A DNA stretch of 64,000 bases, from the NCBI RefSeq assembly GCF_014695375.1, contig NZ_JACJOG010000059.1, positions 186,001 through 250,000 on the forward strand, given 5' to 3'. The notes beneath the pieces are model-generated. The model did no database searches, was not told the origin of the DNA, and saw only the letters and a program-made list of their open reading frames with translations. This document shows, piece after piece, positions 1 through 8,352 of the stretch; position 1 is the first letter of the stretch, and every line of letters starts with the position of its first letter. A program made the position numbers and the translations under genes. This DNA comes from Coleofasciculus sp. FACHB-T130 (GTDB taxonomy: Bacteria > Cyanobacteriota > Cyanobacteriia > Cyanobacteriales > FACHB-T130).

Positions 1-7
1 TATTAAA

Positions 8-62
8 TTCGTTAGAACTTCATCGTAACTTCGTTAGGATTTCATAATTAATCCGTTAGAAT
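8..62 (+). promoter_or_regulatory. Five tandem 11-bp direct repeats, probable response-regulator site
   Basis: Units start at 8, 19, 30, 41 and 52, exactly 11 bp apart, each opening with TTC (TCC in the last). Units 1, 3 and 5 share CGTTAG after the first bases. An 11-bp direct-repeat array in front of a gene is the usual layout for OmpR/PhoB-family regulators. The motif is not the CTTAACCT Pho box of cyanobacteria, so the regulator is unknown. It ends about 40 bp before the ATG at 104. A TTGACA follows at 68-73 but no good -10 element is visible 17 bp later. Confidence 0.5.
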
Positions 63-103
63 CAGGCGTTGACAGCCTTTATTGAGGTTAGCAACGCGAG
101 AGA

Positions 104-1612
104 ATGGTATCAACTGTTGAGCGGCAGGACGACGAGTTTACAGAAGCAGCAAATAATTGGCATTTGGAGAAGCTTTATCTAGATTTAGCATCTGCCAAAG
201 GAAGGAGTTTGACGCCAGTTGAGAAGAAATTCTTAAGAGGATTGTTGTGTGGTTATAGTCCAGCAGAAATAGCAGACACTGTCTACAAAAGTCGCACTAG
301 CAGTGCCGTTAGAGTTTACTTATCGAATGGGCTGTACAAATACATTCAAGAACTCCTGATTCGCCAGACGGGTGACGTTATAAAAATCAAGAACTGGAGC
401 CGCGTCACCAACTTGCTCTCAAAAGCTGGATATAAAATAGATTCCGCTAACGTATCCGAACACGGTCAAGCTGAGACATCTGCCATCGGGACGGCGATCG
501 CTTCCCAGGATTGGGAAGAAGTGATTGATGTAGCAGCTTACTACGGTTGCGAGGAAGAACTGGCAACCTTAGAGCAGTGGATTGTCCACGACAGCTGCCG
601 CTTAGTGGCATTGTTGGGGATAGGGGGAATCGGGAAAACTGCTCTTGCTGTAAAGCTAGCAGAACAGATTCAGCAAGATTTTGAGTTTGTCATTTGGCGA
701 TCGCTACGTCATGCTCCATCAGTTCAAGATTTGGTGGCAAACTTGGTTCAATTTCTGTCTCAAGGACAGGAAATCATCGGTGACGCAACCGCAGACGAGG
801 GAATTTCCCTACTGATGGCTTATCTGCGATCGCATCGCTGTCTGATCATCCTCGATCGAGCAGAGGAAGTCTTATCTCCTATCCAACACGCTGGATACTA
901 TCGTCCCGAATATGAGGGATATGGGGAACTGTTCCGACGTCTGGGAGAAGAACGCCATCCTAGCTGTCTGGTTCTCACCAGTCGGGAGAAACCGAAAGAA
1001 ATTGCATCCTTAGAAGGGGAAAACTTACCCATTCGTTCCTTAGAACTAAGGGGGTTGTCAGCATCCGATGGACAAGAGTTACTGCAACTCAAAGGTTTAG
1101 TTGGCTCAACCGAAGAATGTAGAGTCCTGATCAACCGCTATGCGGGAAATCCGCTAGTCCTGAAAATTGTAGCAACGACGATTCAAGATGTCTTTGACGG
1201 AAATATCACCGACTTTTTAGCAGAAGGGTTGGTTGTCTTTGGGGATATCCGAGATCTATTAGATCGGCAGTTCAATCGCCTCTCGGACTTAGAAAAAAAA
1301 GTAATGTACTGGCTGGCAATTCGTCACAAGTTAATTCCTATACGTTCCTTGCGAGACGAGGTGGTGCCGGGAGTATCGAAACGGCAGCAGCTAGAAGCAA
1401 TGGAATCTTTGCGACGGCGATCGCTGATTGAAAAAACCTCGAATAATTTCACCTTGCCACCTGTTGTCAGGGCGTATCTCGCTGACAAATTAGTTGAGCA
1501 GATTTGTGAAGAAATGACGACTAAAGATGTGGCTCTTTTATTAAGCTTGGGGCTAATTAACGCTCCATCTGGGAGATACGAAACCAACCGTCGTCTAACC
1601 TTACCGGGTTAA
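104..1612 (+). CDS. NB-ARC (STAND) ATPase with helical N-terminal domain, no sensor repeats
   Basis: A signal-transduction ATPase of the AP-ATPase/NB-ARC class. Residues 1-110 form a helical, HTH-like module (LLCGYSPAEIA) of the kind found at the N-terminus of cyanobacterial NB-ARC/WD40 proteins. Walker A is GIGGIGKT (172-179), Walker B is LIILD (Asp251), sensor 1 lies in VLTSRE near 295, and the GNPL motif is at 348-351. A winged-helix region follows to about residue 470. Homologues usually continue into WD40 or TPR repeats. This one ends at 502 shortly after the winged helix, so it may be a truncated relative or a genuine short form. It is probably cytoplasmic. Ligand and output are unknown. 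ATPase class is confident; biological role is not. Confidence 0.8.
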   Translation: MVSTVERQDDEFTEAANNWHLEKLYLDLASAKGRSLTPVEKKFLRGLLCGYSPAEIADTVYKSRTSSAVRVYLSNGLYKYIQELLIRQTGDVIKIKNWSRVTNLLSKAGYKIDSANVSEHGQAETSAIGTAIASQDWEEVIDVAAYYGCEEELATLEQWIVHDSCRLVALLGIGGIGKTALAVKLAEQIQQDFEFVIWRSLRHAPSVQDLVANLVQFLSQGQEIIGDATADEGISLLMAYLRSHRCLIILDRAEEVLSPIQHAGYYRPEYEGYGELFRRLGEERHPSCLVLTSREKPKEIASLEGENLPIRSLELRGLSASDGQELLQLKGLVGSTEECRVLINRYAGNPLVLKIVATTIQDVFDGNITDFLAEGLVVFGDIRDLLDRQFNRLSDLEKKVMYWLAIRHKLIPIRSLRDEVVPGVSKRQQLEAMESLRRRSLIEKTSNNFTLPPVVRAYLADKLVEQICEEMTTKDVALLLSLGLINAPSGRYETNRRLTLPG

Positions 1613-1628
1613 CATTACCGGGTTAACA
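1601..1628. repeat. 14-bp tandem duplication over the stop codon
   Basis: Two perfect copies of TTACCGGGTTAACA (1601-1614 and 1615-1628). The first copy carries the TAA stop of the preceding NB-ARC gene. This looks like a local slippage duplication at the 3' end of the gene. Confidence 0.8.
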
Positions 1629-1672
1629 AAGGGCTGGAAAGGACGATTTTTTGCCAATGCTTGGCTTAGCCG

Positions 1673-1900
1673 CTAGCATCTCCCACAGGAAAGTCGCTGA
1701 GAAAGGGCGAGTTCGCGGGACTCTTGCCTCACTTGACCCAGCATTGCAGCTTGCTGCAACTGCATAAAAGCGTTGAAGTCTTCTAATCCATACTTAGTTG
1801 TTAAAAGTCTCCGCAGCTGTTCTTCGGCTGCAACAGTTAAGTAGCCTGTACTCAAAGCGTGTTGGACGACTTCGCGGATATTGCTGAGGTTATTTTTCAT
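1673..1900 (-). CDS. Small conserved cyanobacterial protein of unknown function
   Basis: A 75-residue protein with no signal peptide or membrane segment, predicted to be helical. The central part (NIREVVQHALSTGYLT, then EEQLRRLLTTKYG and FMQLQQAAMLGQVRQESREL) resembles a small protein I recognise from many cyanobacterial genomes, often annotated only as hypothetical. It lies convergent to the upstream NB-ARC gene and divergent from the next one, so it is probably monocistronic. No function can be assigned. It looks like a real gene rather than a shadow because of its internal pattern and because no other gene uses this DNA. Confidence 0.7.
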   Translation of the reverse strand: MKNNLSNIREVVQHALSTGYLTVAAEEQLRRLLTTKYGLEDFNAFMQLQQAAMLGQVRQESRELALSQRLSCGRC

Positions 1901-2125
1901 GGTAGAACACCCAACTTTGATGATCCTAAGTGAGATTACCGTGCTTCACAATTTAACCTTATTAGGCAACCGTAACATTACTGAAATTGAAACAAAGCAA
2001 TTATAGGGTAATTTCAAAGTAATTCAAAGCCAAGTTGGTTGCTCAAGTTAATAGTTTGCAGGATTTTGTTGATACAAAGCTCCAAATTTTGTCAGAAATA
2101 CGCAAAAAGGTCTATCGGTATCTAT

Positions 2126-3622
2126 ATGGCTGGTGGATTTGACCTCAGAAGAGATAACAGTAACGTTTTTTTGTCCGCAAGCTTAAAGAAAAAGCTACAC
2201 GAAGAATTCAACAGAAAGTACAAGCCTGAAGGCAAGCGTGCCTTAATGCAAGAATTTTTGAGTGCGTGGCGGAAACAACTCAATACACTTGAACCCTCCC
2301 GCCAAGCTTTACAAGCAATTTTGAACTCGGAGAGCCGCCAAACCTGCGAGTATCGGATTGCCAATGGCTTATGTCATCTGTTATTGAACTGTTCCTATGA
2401 TGAATGGAGCGAGTTTTCTAAGAATGCTCCGGACAATTCTCAGAGCTTGCTATCCTGTCCAATCGGGGAACAGGTCGTTCCTCAAGACTCCTTGTCTACT
2501 ACTCCTGGTACAAGATGCTGGGAGGAGAATGGAACCCTCAACGCCCCAGCCGAAGCACCACTAGAGCGGGGCAAAAAACGCCAGTGGGGCTTGTTTATCC
2601 CTAATCCGCGATGTCGAATGGTGTGGGGGCGAGAAAGCTTCATTCAAGAAGTATTGAACCGCCTAGACGATCCCGCCGAACTCTCTATTTTTTCCCTCAG
2701 CGGCAGTCCAGGGTATGGCAAATCTGAAGCTGCCAGCCAAATTGCGAAAGAAGCACTCGACAGAAATCTGTTCGCGGATGTGGTGTGGGTGACAGCGAGG
2801 CAAAGTGAGTGGGTGGATGGTTACATCAGCCAGGAAAAGCAGTTTGAGGCGCTGACGTGGAAGAAATTTTTAAATGAAATTGCGCATCAACTGGATTGTC
2901 CCCCTGAGCGAGTTCACCAGCGTTTGAGAGCAGAGAAATTGCTTGTCGTCTTGGATAATGCGGAGACCGCACAAGTTGAAGATATTCTGGCGAACCTTAT
3001 CAAAATGCTCAACCCCAGTCGGGCACTGATTACCAGCCGACACCGAACTAAACCTCCCTATGTAAGATTAATTGAAATCCCAGGACTCGAAGAAAGATGG
3101 TCGTCTAAATTGTTGGAGGATGAGGCAAAATACAACAACATTTCGGTAATCAAGCAGGCAAGCAACGAACAGCTTTATCAAATGCATCAATTGTCTTGTG
3201 GCGCACCCTTAGCACTGCATTTCCTGGCTGGGCGAGTATTCCACGATCAAGCACTTGAGCCAATCTTGTCGGAATTAAAGCTTGCCAGCCGACAAGTTGA
3301 GACCTTCTACCGCTTCTGTCTGGAGGCAGCGTGGCAGCGAATCAATGTGGCAGCAAAAAGTGTACTGCGTTATATGGGCGGGGTAGATGTAACGGTTAGC
3401 AGAGCCGAGTTGTCTCAAGTTGGGGAATTGTTGGATTCAGAGTTGGATGCGGCACTGGCAGATCTGAGACGATGGTATTTGATTGAAGACGTACAAGATG
3501 AGCTAGGCAGTCCCCGCTACGATCTGCATCCTTGGGTGAGAAGCAGCGTGCGCGGAGGATTGGTAGAAAAGTGGCAATCGTCGCTGGAAGACTTGGATAA
3601 AGATAGCTACCGGGAAATTTGA
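2126..3622 (+). CDS. NB-ARC-like STAND ATPase with a distinct N-terminal domain
   Basis: Numbering is from the ATG at 2126; the frame stays open upstream to a TTG at 2039, but the extra 29 residues look non-coding. Residues 1-95 form a charged helical domain unlike that of the NB-ARC protein at 104. A low-complexity linker follows, then the phrase WGRESFIQEVLNRL and a P-loop GSPGYGKS (193-200). Walker B is LLVVLD with Asp277, and ALITSRHRT is the sensor-1 strand. The GxP-type motif is CGAPLALHF. The C-terminal 120 residues look like a winged helix, with LHPWVRSSVR at the end and no WD40 or TPR repeats. It ends 73 bp before the likely aroK start. Function is unknown; a regulatory or defence role is only a guess. 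Confidence 0.75.
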   Translation: MAGGFDLRRDNSNVFLSASLKKKLHEEFNRKYKPEGKRALMQEFLSAWRKQLNTLEPSRQALQAILNSESRQTCEYRIANGLCHLLLNCSYDEWSEFSKNAPDNSQSLLSCPIGEQVVPQDSLSTTPGTRCWEENGTLNAPAEAPLERGKKRQWGLFIPNPRCRMVWGRESFIQEVLNRLDDPAELSIFSLSGSPGYGKSEAASQIAKEALDRNLFADVVWVTARQSEWVDGYISQEKQFEALTWKKFLNEIAHQLDCPPERVHQRLRAEKLLVVLDNAETAQVEDILANLIKMLNPSRALITSRHRTKPPYVRLIEIPGLEERWSSKLLEDEAKYNNISVIKQASNEQLYQMHQLSCGAPLALHFLAGRVFHDQALEPILSELKLASRQVETFYRFCLEAAWQRINVAAKSVLRYMGGVDVTVSRAELSQVGELLDSELDAALADLRRWYLIEDVQDELGSPRYDLHPWVRSSVRGGLVEKWQSSLEDLDKDSYREI

Positions 3623-3695
3623 TATGTAGGTGAAAGAGTTAATTTCTTCTGTTGATGGTTACACTAGGACAGCGATCGCTCCTGCAATTGTAAAT

Positions 3696-4271
3696 ATGGA
3701 AAAAAGCAATCAGAAACTACGCGACCGACTCAAGGGCATCAATGTCTATCTCATTGGCATGATGGGTGCGGGAAAGACAAGCGTAGGACGCTTATTGGCA
3801 CAGCATCTGGATTATCACTTTTTCGATACCGACGCGGTGATTGAGCAAGTTGCCAAAAAATCGATTAATGAGATTTTTGCCAGTGACGGGGAAGAAAGCT
3901 TTCGGAAGCTGGAAAGCCAAGTGCTGTCCGAATTGTCGGCTTATACGAAGTTAGCGATCGCTACTGGCGGCGGTATTATCCTGAAGCGAGAAAATTGGAG
4001 CTATCTCCAACACGGTCTCGTCGTATGGCTGGATGTCCCTGTGGAACTTTTAGTCGCCCGTTTGCAAAACGATACCACCCGACCTCTGTTAAAAAATGCT
4101 GACATCGCGACCGAATTCCCAAAGCGTTTTGAGCAACGGAAACCACTCTATGCCCAAGCCGATCTGCACATCACCATTGGCGAGGGGCAAACTCCCGAAC
4201 AAATTGCTACGCAAGTCATCGAAGCCATTCCCTCAGTTCTCAAGCCAAAGCAAGAGAATAACGGTCAGTAA
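3696..4271 (+). CDS. aroK: Shikimate kinase
   Basis: Phosphorylates shikimate to shikimate 3-phosphate with ATP, the fifth step of the chorismate pathway, in the cytoplasm. The P-loop GMMGAGKTS, FFDTDAVIE (substrate/Mg region), FRKLES, the shikimate-binding ATGGGI and the TRPLL lid segment are all present. The ATG at 3696 gives 191 residues, in line with the family. The frame is open to a GTG at 3630, but the intervening residues contain a HIP1 octamer and are not conserved-looking. argB follows 89 bp downstream on the same strand, so the two amino-acid genes may be co-transcribed. Confidence 0.93.
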   Translation: MEKSNQKLRDRLKGINVYLIGMMGAGKTSVGRLLAQHLDYHFFDTDAVIEQVAKKSINEIFASDGEESFRKLESQVLSELSAYTKLAIATGGGIILKRENWSYLQHGLVVWLDVPVELLVARLQNDTTRPLLKNADIATEFPKRFEQRKPLYAQADLHITIGEGQTPEQIATQVIEAIPSVLKPKQENNGQ

Positions 4272-4360
4272 ATCTGGAAACAGCCGCCTCTCATCGTGCC
4301 GCAGACGCCAGTATGCACTAAACTTCTAGAAAACGATAACTGGCATCATCCTGCTAAGTA

Positions 4361-5254
4361 ATGCTTAACGATAGCGAATACCTCAAGAAAGCTGAAGCGA
4401 CTCGTGTTCGAGTGCTAAGCGAAGCACTTCCCTACATCCAGCAATTTGCCGGTCGCACCGTTGTCGTCAAATACGGCGGCGCGGCGATGAAAGACGCTTC
4501 GCTCAAAGATAAGGTAATGCGCGACATTGTATTCTTATCCTGTGTAGGCTTGCGTCCCGTCGTGGTACATGGCGGTGGTCCAGAAATAAACTCTTGGCTG
4601 GGCAAACTGGGAATCGAACCCCAATTTAAAAATGGCCTGCGCGTGACCGATGCCGCCACAATGGAGGTGGTGGAAATGGTTTTAGTGGGTCGGGTCAATA
4701 AAGAAATTGTCTCCTTAATTAACCGTGCTGGCGGTTCCGCTGTTGGACTTTGCGGCACAGATGGCAACTTGATCAAAGCCCGTCCAGAAGGGGTAGAGGG
4801 CATTGGTTTTGTGGGAGAAGTAAACAGTATTGATATCAAGCTTTTGCAGTCGCTGGTCAGTAGCGGATATATCCCTGTAGTGTCTAGCGTGGCAACCGAT
4901 GACAGTGGACAAGCCTATAACATCAATGCGGATACCGTAGCTGGGGAACTTGCGGCAGCTTTGGGGGCAGAAAAGTTGATTTTGCTCACAGATACAGCAG
5001 GGATCTTGCAGGATTACAAAGATCCCTCCACTCTGATTGCCAAAGTGGATATCGCCGAAGCGAGACGTCTGATTGAGAACGGTGTTGTGGGCGGTGGGAT
5101 GATTCCCAAGGTCAAATGTTGCGTGCGATCGCTTGCTCAAGGCGTTCGGGCTACTCATATTATTGACGGTCGTATTCCCCACGCACTGCTATTAGAAATT
5201 TTCACCGACGCCGGTATCGGCTCGATGATTATCGCCTCTGAGTTTATGACTTAG
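4361..5254 (+). CDS. argB: N-acetylglutamate kinase
   Basis: Catalyses ATP-dependent phosphorylation of N-acetyl-L-glutamate, the controlled step of arginine synthesis; in cyanobacteria it is activated by the PII protein and inhibited by arginine. At 297 residues it is full length. Hallmarks are VVKYGGAAM near the start, [38 protein letters not shown] and VVGGGMIPK near residue 250. The N-terminal helix (residues 1-25) typical of arginine-sensitive hexameric enzymes is present, so feedback control is likely. The ATG at 4361 matches the usual start MLND. Confidence 0.96.
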   Translation: MLNDSEYLKKAEATRVRVLSEALPYIQQFAGRTVVVKYGGAAMKDASLKDKVMRDIVFLSCVGLRPVVVHGGGPEINSWLGKLGIEPQFKNGLRVTDAATMEVVEMVLVGRVNKEIVSLINRAGGSAVGLCGTDGNLIKARPEGVEGIGFVGEVNSIDIKLLQSLVSSGYIPVVSSVATDDSGQAYNINADTVAGELAAALGAEKLILLTDTAGILQDYKDPSTLIAKVDIAEARRLIENGVVGGGMIPKVKCCVRSLAQGVRATHIIDGRIPHALLLEIFTDAGIGSMIIASEFMT

Positions 5255-5278
5255 GGTCTATGACTTAGGCGTGCGCGA

Positions 5279-5839
5279 TTAACGAATAATAATCTGCCTG
5301 GGTTGGTTGAAGCGTCTGCGATTGCCTCGCGGATTCACAATCACTGGATTAATCAGGATAGAATCCCGAATCTGGGGATTGATTAAGGTGGGGTTGATCA
5401 GTGTCGAGTTGTTGACTCTTCTGTGCGATCCCACCGGGTAGCCGGGATAACTCGGATAGGAGTTGGGATAACCCTGGTAATAGTCGGGATAACTTGGATA
5501 GGAGTTGGGATAACCCTGGTAATAGTCGGGATAACTCGGATAGGGATTGGGATTGACTCGGTAGTAATTACTCGATCCGCGATCGCTCATCCCCGTCGTT
5601 GGGTTTATCGGAATCGGACTGGGAATCGGACTGCCATAAACAAAGCTACCCGACGACGGCTGGGGAACTCCATGCTGGGGAAATCCATAAGTAGGCACGC
5701 CTTGCTGAATGATTAATTGTGCCTTGGCTGGGGAAATCGCCCCGGTTAGTACCGTAATGCCCAGCGTCAAGGGTGCTAAGCCGGTAGCAAGGCAAAACCG
5801 ATGAAAACGATGCAACGGCAGAGGTAGGGTTTTGAGCAT
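5279..5839 (-). CDS. Secreted Tyr/Pro/Asn-rich repeat protein
   Basis: Unknown function. Residues 1-40 form a signal peptide with a probable AKA|Q cleavage site. The mature part is Pro/Tyr/Gly rich and contains two full copies and one partial copy of a 14-residue unit built on YPSYPDYYQGYPNS. The tail holds short NP-type repeats (STLINPTLINP, SILINPVIVNP) and a basic end. The low complexity suggests an exported, possibly cell-surface protein. It is convergent to argB with a 24-bp gap. The repeated DNA (42-bp units around 5462-5545) makes length variation between strains likely. Confidence 0.75.
   Translation of the reverse strand: MLKTLPLPLHRFHRFCLATGLAPLTLGITVLTGAISPAKAQLIIQQGVPTYGFPQHGVPQPSSGSFVYGSPIPSPIPINPTTGMSDRGSSNYYRVNPNPYPSYPDYYQGYPNSYPSYPDYYQGYPNSYPSYPGYPVGSHRRVNNSTLINPTLINPQIRDSILINPVIVNPRGNRRRFNQPRQIIIR
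5462..5545. repeat. 42-bp coding minisatellite
   Basis: Two nearly identical 42-bp units plus a partial third encode the 14-residue YPSYPDYYQGYPNS repeat on the minus strand. The block preserves the reading frame. Confidence 0.75.
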
Positions 5840-6172
5840 GGTTTTACATCCTAATCTTTTGGATGGTGCTAAGTATGAAAGTTTAAATGACTTCTTAAGA
5901 TAAACCCTGGCAAGGCGAGGAAAATTCCCCTCGTTGATTCACCTGAACGGGTGATGTTGAAACAACGAAACAGAAACCACCCGTTACAGACGATAAATCT
6001 TCCGAGCTGGCATCTGGCAATTTTTGTCTTTCGATGCTCTCGAAAACCCTGGCAAAGGCAATTGATTTTAGCCGTCTTGATTACAGGATAATCTGCTTCG
6101 CTAAAATTTAAAGGGGCTGTCGGTGATGACGTACAAAGCACAAAAAAGTTCTCTTTAAATTCGATTGGCAAA
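5840..6172. other. Intergenic region between divergent genes
   Basis: This stretch separates the minus-strand repeat protein from the plus-strand TPR gene and should hold both promoters. A short phrase built on AACCCTGGCAA occurs twice (near 5904 and 6047). I see no confident promoter, RNA or conserved ORF; the open frame on the minus strand looks like chance. Confidence 0.5.
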
Positions 6173-6697
6173 GTGAATTCAGAAACCCAGGACATTATTA
6201 AAACCGAGTACCAGACTGGCACAGCGGCATTTGAACGTGGAGATTACCGCCAGTCAGTGCAGCATTTAGAGAAGGCAAGTAGCTTGGTGACGCGGAACTC
6301 CCGATTGGGAGGAGAAATCTTGATTTGGCTGGTGACGGCTTATGAAGCAGCAGGACAAACAACAGAAGCGATAGCTCTCTGCAAACAGCTGCGACATCAT
6401 CCCGATCCACAAACTAGCAAGCAAAGCCGTCGCTTACTCTACATTATGGAAGCCCCGCAACTCAGCAGGCGTCCAGAATGGTTGACAGAGATTCCCGATC
6501 TCACAACTCTCGCTGACAGCGAACCGGAATTTCGCCGGGGGAGCAATCTTCAGGGTGCTACGAAAACTCCTCAAAAGCGTCCAGAACCGGAACCCATCGA
6601 TCTCAGCCAAGTAAATACCAAGGACAATTTGTTTATTTGGGTTGCCTTGGTTGCCATTGGTTTGACACTCGGTGGATTAGCTTGGTTTAATTTTTGA
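6173..6697 (+). CDS. TPR-like protein with C-terminal membrane anchor
   Basis: A 174-residue protein from a GTG start. Residues 10-75 contain a tetratricopeptide-like helical pair (FERGDYRQSVQHLEKAS, then GGEILIWLVTAYEAAGQTTEAIAL). A variable linker follows, and the only membrane helix is at the extreme C-terminus (about 152-172, IWVALVAIGLTLGGLAW). This arrangement is a common cyanobacterial protein of unknown role, presumably a scaffold facing the cytoplasm. It stands alone between the divergent promoter region and the TldE gene. Confidence 0.8.
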   Translation: MNSETQDIIKTEYQTGTAAFERGDYRQSVQHLEKASSLVTRNSRLGGEILIWLVTAYEAAGQTTEAIALCKQLRHHPDPQTSKQSRRLLYIMEAPQLSRRPEWLTEIPDLTTLADSEPEFRRGSNLQGATKTPQKRPEPEPIDLSQVNTKDNLFIWVALVAIGLTLGGLAWFNF

Positions 6698-6985
6698 ACG
6701 CTAATTTTATCTGTGATTGGGTTCTTGTTTGGCTTCCCGCAAACCTTTTTTTATGCCCAATATGGCGTGACTGGATGGGCTTTCCTAGGTTGGGAAAATT
6801 CATCTAATCGCAAATCCAGCTTCTGTTTGAGTTGTTGAGGAGATTTTTCTCCAATTAAAAGTCGTAGAACAATTAGCAGCAGTCGGTAAACTTCCTGTCT
6901 GTCTTTACAGCGGTATTTAGGGCAGTAGTGCGACGAGTCCCTCTGGTAGCTTTAAGATGGTATGGGTGAAGCGGGAGAACCTGAG

Positions 6986-8296
6986 ATGGTGACTGATGCG
7001 ACGCTGGAGCAGATTCTGAAATTGGCGAAGGGACGAACCGACTCCGCTGAGGTTTACTATCTATCAAGCCAAGACACACCAGTTGAGTTTGAAAACAATC
7101 GCTTAAAATCCCTGCAAACCAAAGCACTGCAAGGAGTCGCGCTGCGGGTGCTACACGAGGGGAGGCTGGGTTTTGCCAGTTCCACAGACTTGACGCGGCT
7201 GGAAGATTTGGTGGATGCTGCCGTACAAACTTCAGAAATTGGCGACAAGGCTGAGTTTGAATTTGCTGCGGATGTACAGGTGACGGAACCGGAAAAAAAA
7301 TATACGCCACCAGCAACCCAGGAATTAGTGGAAGTGGGCGATCGCTTAATTTCTCAAATCCACGACTACAACTCCGATATTCTGGTAGATGTGGGGTTCC
7401 ACGTCCGGACAAATAACGTAAAAATTGCAACCAGTGCGGATGTCTACGCCTCGCGCACTAGCCAAGTTGTCAGTGCCAGCCTTTCGGGGAATTTGGTACG
7501 GGGTGAAGATTTTCTCCAGGTTTATAGCTCCGATATTGCCCGTGAAGGCGTCCCAGATTTTAATCGCCTTCTAGAAGATTTGTTACGAAAATACGCTCTA
7601 GCAGAGCAGCCAGCGACCATTCAGAGCGGATCTTTCCCCGTTCTGTTTAATCCTAGAGCTGCCGCTAGTGCCATCGGACGCCTATTTAAAACGGTTCTCT
7701 CCGGTCAAAGTATCGTCCAAAAAGCCTCTCCTCTGGTCGGTAAACTGGGCGAAACCCTATTTGACGAACGCTTAAATTTATTTGAAGATCCCAGCATCGG
7801 GCCATCTGCCTGTGCTTTTGACGATGAAGGAACGCCCACCCGTCGCAAAGTGCTTATCGAGAAAGGCACGGTAAAAGAATTTTATTGGGATCGGCGCTGG
7901 GCAGCCAGGGCGGGCTGTGAGTCAACAGGAAACGGCTTTCGGGGTGGTTTGTCGCGTCCCAGCCCAGAGTTAGTAAATCTCTGCTTTGCGCCTGGGAAGA
8001 CATCGACAGCGGATTTAATTGCCAGCATGGATGAGGGGGTGATTGTGGATCAGGTTCTCGGTGCTGGACAGTCGAATCAAATGGCGGGAGAGTTTTCTGT
8101 CAATCTGGATTTAGGCTACAAGGTAGAAAAAGGTCAGATTGTCGGTCGAGTCAAGAATACGATGGTGGCTGGTAGTATTTTTGAGGCGTTTAAAAATTTG
8201 GTGGATTTGGGCGATAAGCCGGAATGGGTAGGCGGGGGTAGTTTCTTGCCGAGTTTGTTGTTCCAGCAGTTGGGTGTAGCGGCGCGGCAAGGGTAA
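6986..8296 (+). CDS. TldE/PmbA-family metalloprotease-like protein
   Basis: A TldD/PmbA superfamily member, which in E. coli processes microcin precursors and degrades short peptides as a TldD-TldE heterodimer. Seen here are PVEFENNRLKSLQ near the N-terminus, the middle DILVDVGFHVR region, and the conserved C-terminal third (RAAASAIGRL, SGQSIVQKASPLVGKLG, DDEGTPTRRKVLIEKG, FSVNLDLGYKVEKGQIVGRVKNTMVAG). No HExxxH zinc motif is visible, so it matches the non-catalytic TldE side. No TldD gene is in the window. The ATG at 6986 has GGAG eight bases upstream; an in-frame ATG at 6962 adds eight residues. Confidence 0.88.
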   Translation: MVTDATLEQILKLAKGRTDSAEVYYLSSQDTPVEFENNRLKSLQTKALQGVALRVLHEGRLGFASSTDLTRLEDLVDAAVQTSEIGDKAEFEFAADVQVTEPEKKYTPPATQELVEVGDRLISQIHDYNSDILVDVGFHVRTNNVKIATSADVYASRTSQVVSASLSGNLVRGEDFLQVYSSDIAREGVPDFNRLLEDLLRKYALAEQPATIQSGSFPVLFNPRAAASAIGRLFKTVLSGQSIVQKASPLVGKLGETLFDERLNLFEDPSIGPSACAFDDEGTPTRRKVLIEKGTVKEFYWDRRWAARAGCESTGNGFRGGLSRPSPELVNLCFAPGKTSTADLIASMDEGVIVDQVLGAGQSNQMAGEFSVNLDLGYKVEKGQIVGRVKNTMVAGSIFEAFKNLVDLGDKPEWVGGGSFLPSLLFQQLGVAARQG

Positions 8297-8352
8297 CGAA
8301 CGACTTCCGGCACGAGAGAAGGCAACCAGAGAAGTAAGGAGGAGAGAAAGGC

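Noticed and set aside
8-62. Possible CRISPR repeats or replication iterons at the left edge
   Set aside because: Units are only 11 bp, contiguous, and placed as a promoter element; no replication gene is adjacent.
104-3622. NB-ARC pair as a complete anti-phage system
   Set aside because: No nuclease, protease, TIR or other effector domain is visible in either protein or beside them.
4609-4622. GGGAATCGAACCCC, resembling a tRNA T-arm
   Set aside because: It lies inside argB and no cloverleaf can be drawn around it.
5869-6222. 117-codon open frame on the minus strand between two divergent genes
   Set aside because: It overlaps the start of the TPR gene, has no ribosome site and a composition unlike a protein.
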